Source: a virus. From it: 64,000 nt of DNA. Shown piece after piece: positions 63,926 to 64,000 of the stretch. A program made the position numbers and the translations under genes. The stretch lies in IMG/VR virus record IMGVR_UViG_3300033143_000663, positions 1 through 64,000 of that record; one strand, 5' to 3'. Position 1 is the stretch's first letter. Each line of letters begins with the position of its first letter. Under the pieces are notes generated by a model. That model had not been told where the DNA came from and ran no database searches. It saw only the letters and a list, made by a program, of their open reading frames with translations.

Positions 63926-64000
63926 CCACCGAGAATGAACCGAGGATTTTTTAATAACCGATTTATCGGAAGAACATGGTGTACATGGTGGCTTCAGCTG

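Noticed and set aside
1-64000. CRISPR array or prophage attachment sites
   Set aside because: No regularly spaced repeats and no integrase or att-like repeats were noticed; the gene content is that of a lytic T4-like phage.

Overview
This window is part of the genome of a T4-like contractile-tailed phage (Myoviridae morphology) of the marine type. Recognisable T4 core genes are gp20, gp21, gp26, gp51, gp29-type tape measure, gp46, gp47, gp49, gp55, gp48, gp53, gp5, gp25, gp6 and gp7. Genes are packed with ATGA, TAATG or TTGA overlaps. T4-type late promoters (TATAAATA, CATAAATA and the variant TTAAATA) lie about 20-35 bases before many first genes. No photosynthesis gene, integrase, CRISPR array or tRNA gene was seen, so the host cannot be named.

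Layout: (1) 1-6136, minus strand: capsid genes (tape measure, a GIY-YIG homing endonuclease at the portal start, portal gp20, small core protein, acidic prohead core protein, prohead protease gp21 cut by the window edge). (2) 6187-7244, plus strand: gp26, then a gp51-like frame with no usual start codon, reachable by a -1 shift at a T-TTT-TTC site. (3) 7245-8196: about 950 bases without a gene, dense in hairpins and possible pseudoknots, with a perfect late promoter pointing leftward into it; this is a candidate large non-coding RNA. (4) 8197-8727: endonuclease VII. (5) 8728-16150, minus strand: one overlapping operon of late sigma factor gp55, three tandem paralogs of unknown function, Mre11-like gp47, Rad50-like gp46 and a radical SAM protein. 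(6) 16271-44222, plus strand: baseplate and tail-fibre genes (gp48, gp53, hub, gp5 spike, gp25, gp6, a giant 3971-residue gp7-type protein, two fibres sharing an N-terminus with a fibre-assembly gene between them, and an adhesin-like protein). (7) 44297-61000, plus strand: an accessory operon behind a host-like promoter with a dyad. It holds small proteins, glycosyltransferase-like proteins, six radical SAM genes in a row, a DUF1289-type protein, a carbamoyltransferase, an SGNH-like protein and a large two-domain protein. (8) 61163-63883, minus strand: thymidylate synthase, dihydrofolate reductase and three conserved phage proteins.

How it works together: gp55 appears to be made from a host-like promoter and would then switch on the TATAAATA-type promoters of the structural operons. 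gp46/gp47 and endonuclease VII serve recombination-linked replication and junction resolution. ThyA and DHFR feed dTMP synthesis. The radical SAM, carbamoyltransferase and glycosyltransferase cluster looks like a dedicated modification pathway of unknown product. That cluster, the structured untranslated region and the gp26/gp51 frameshift are the best candidates for undescribed biology here.
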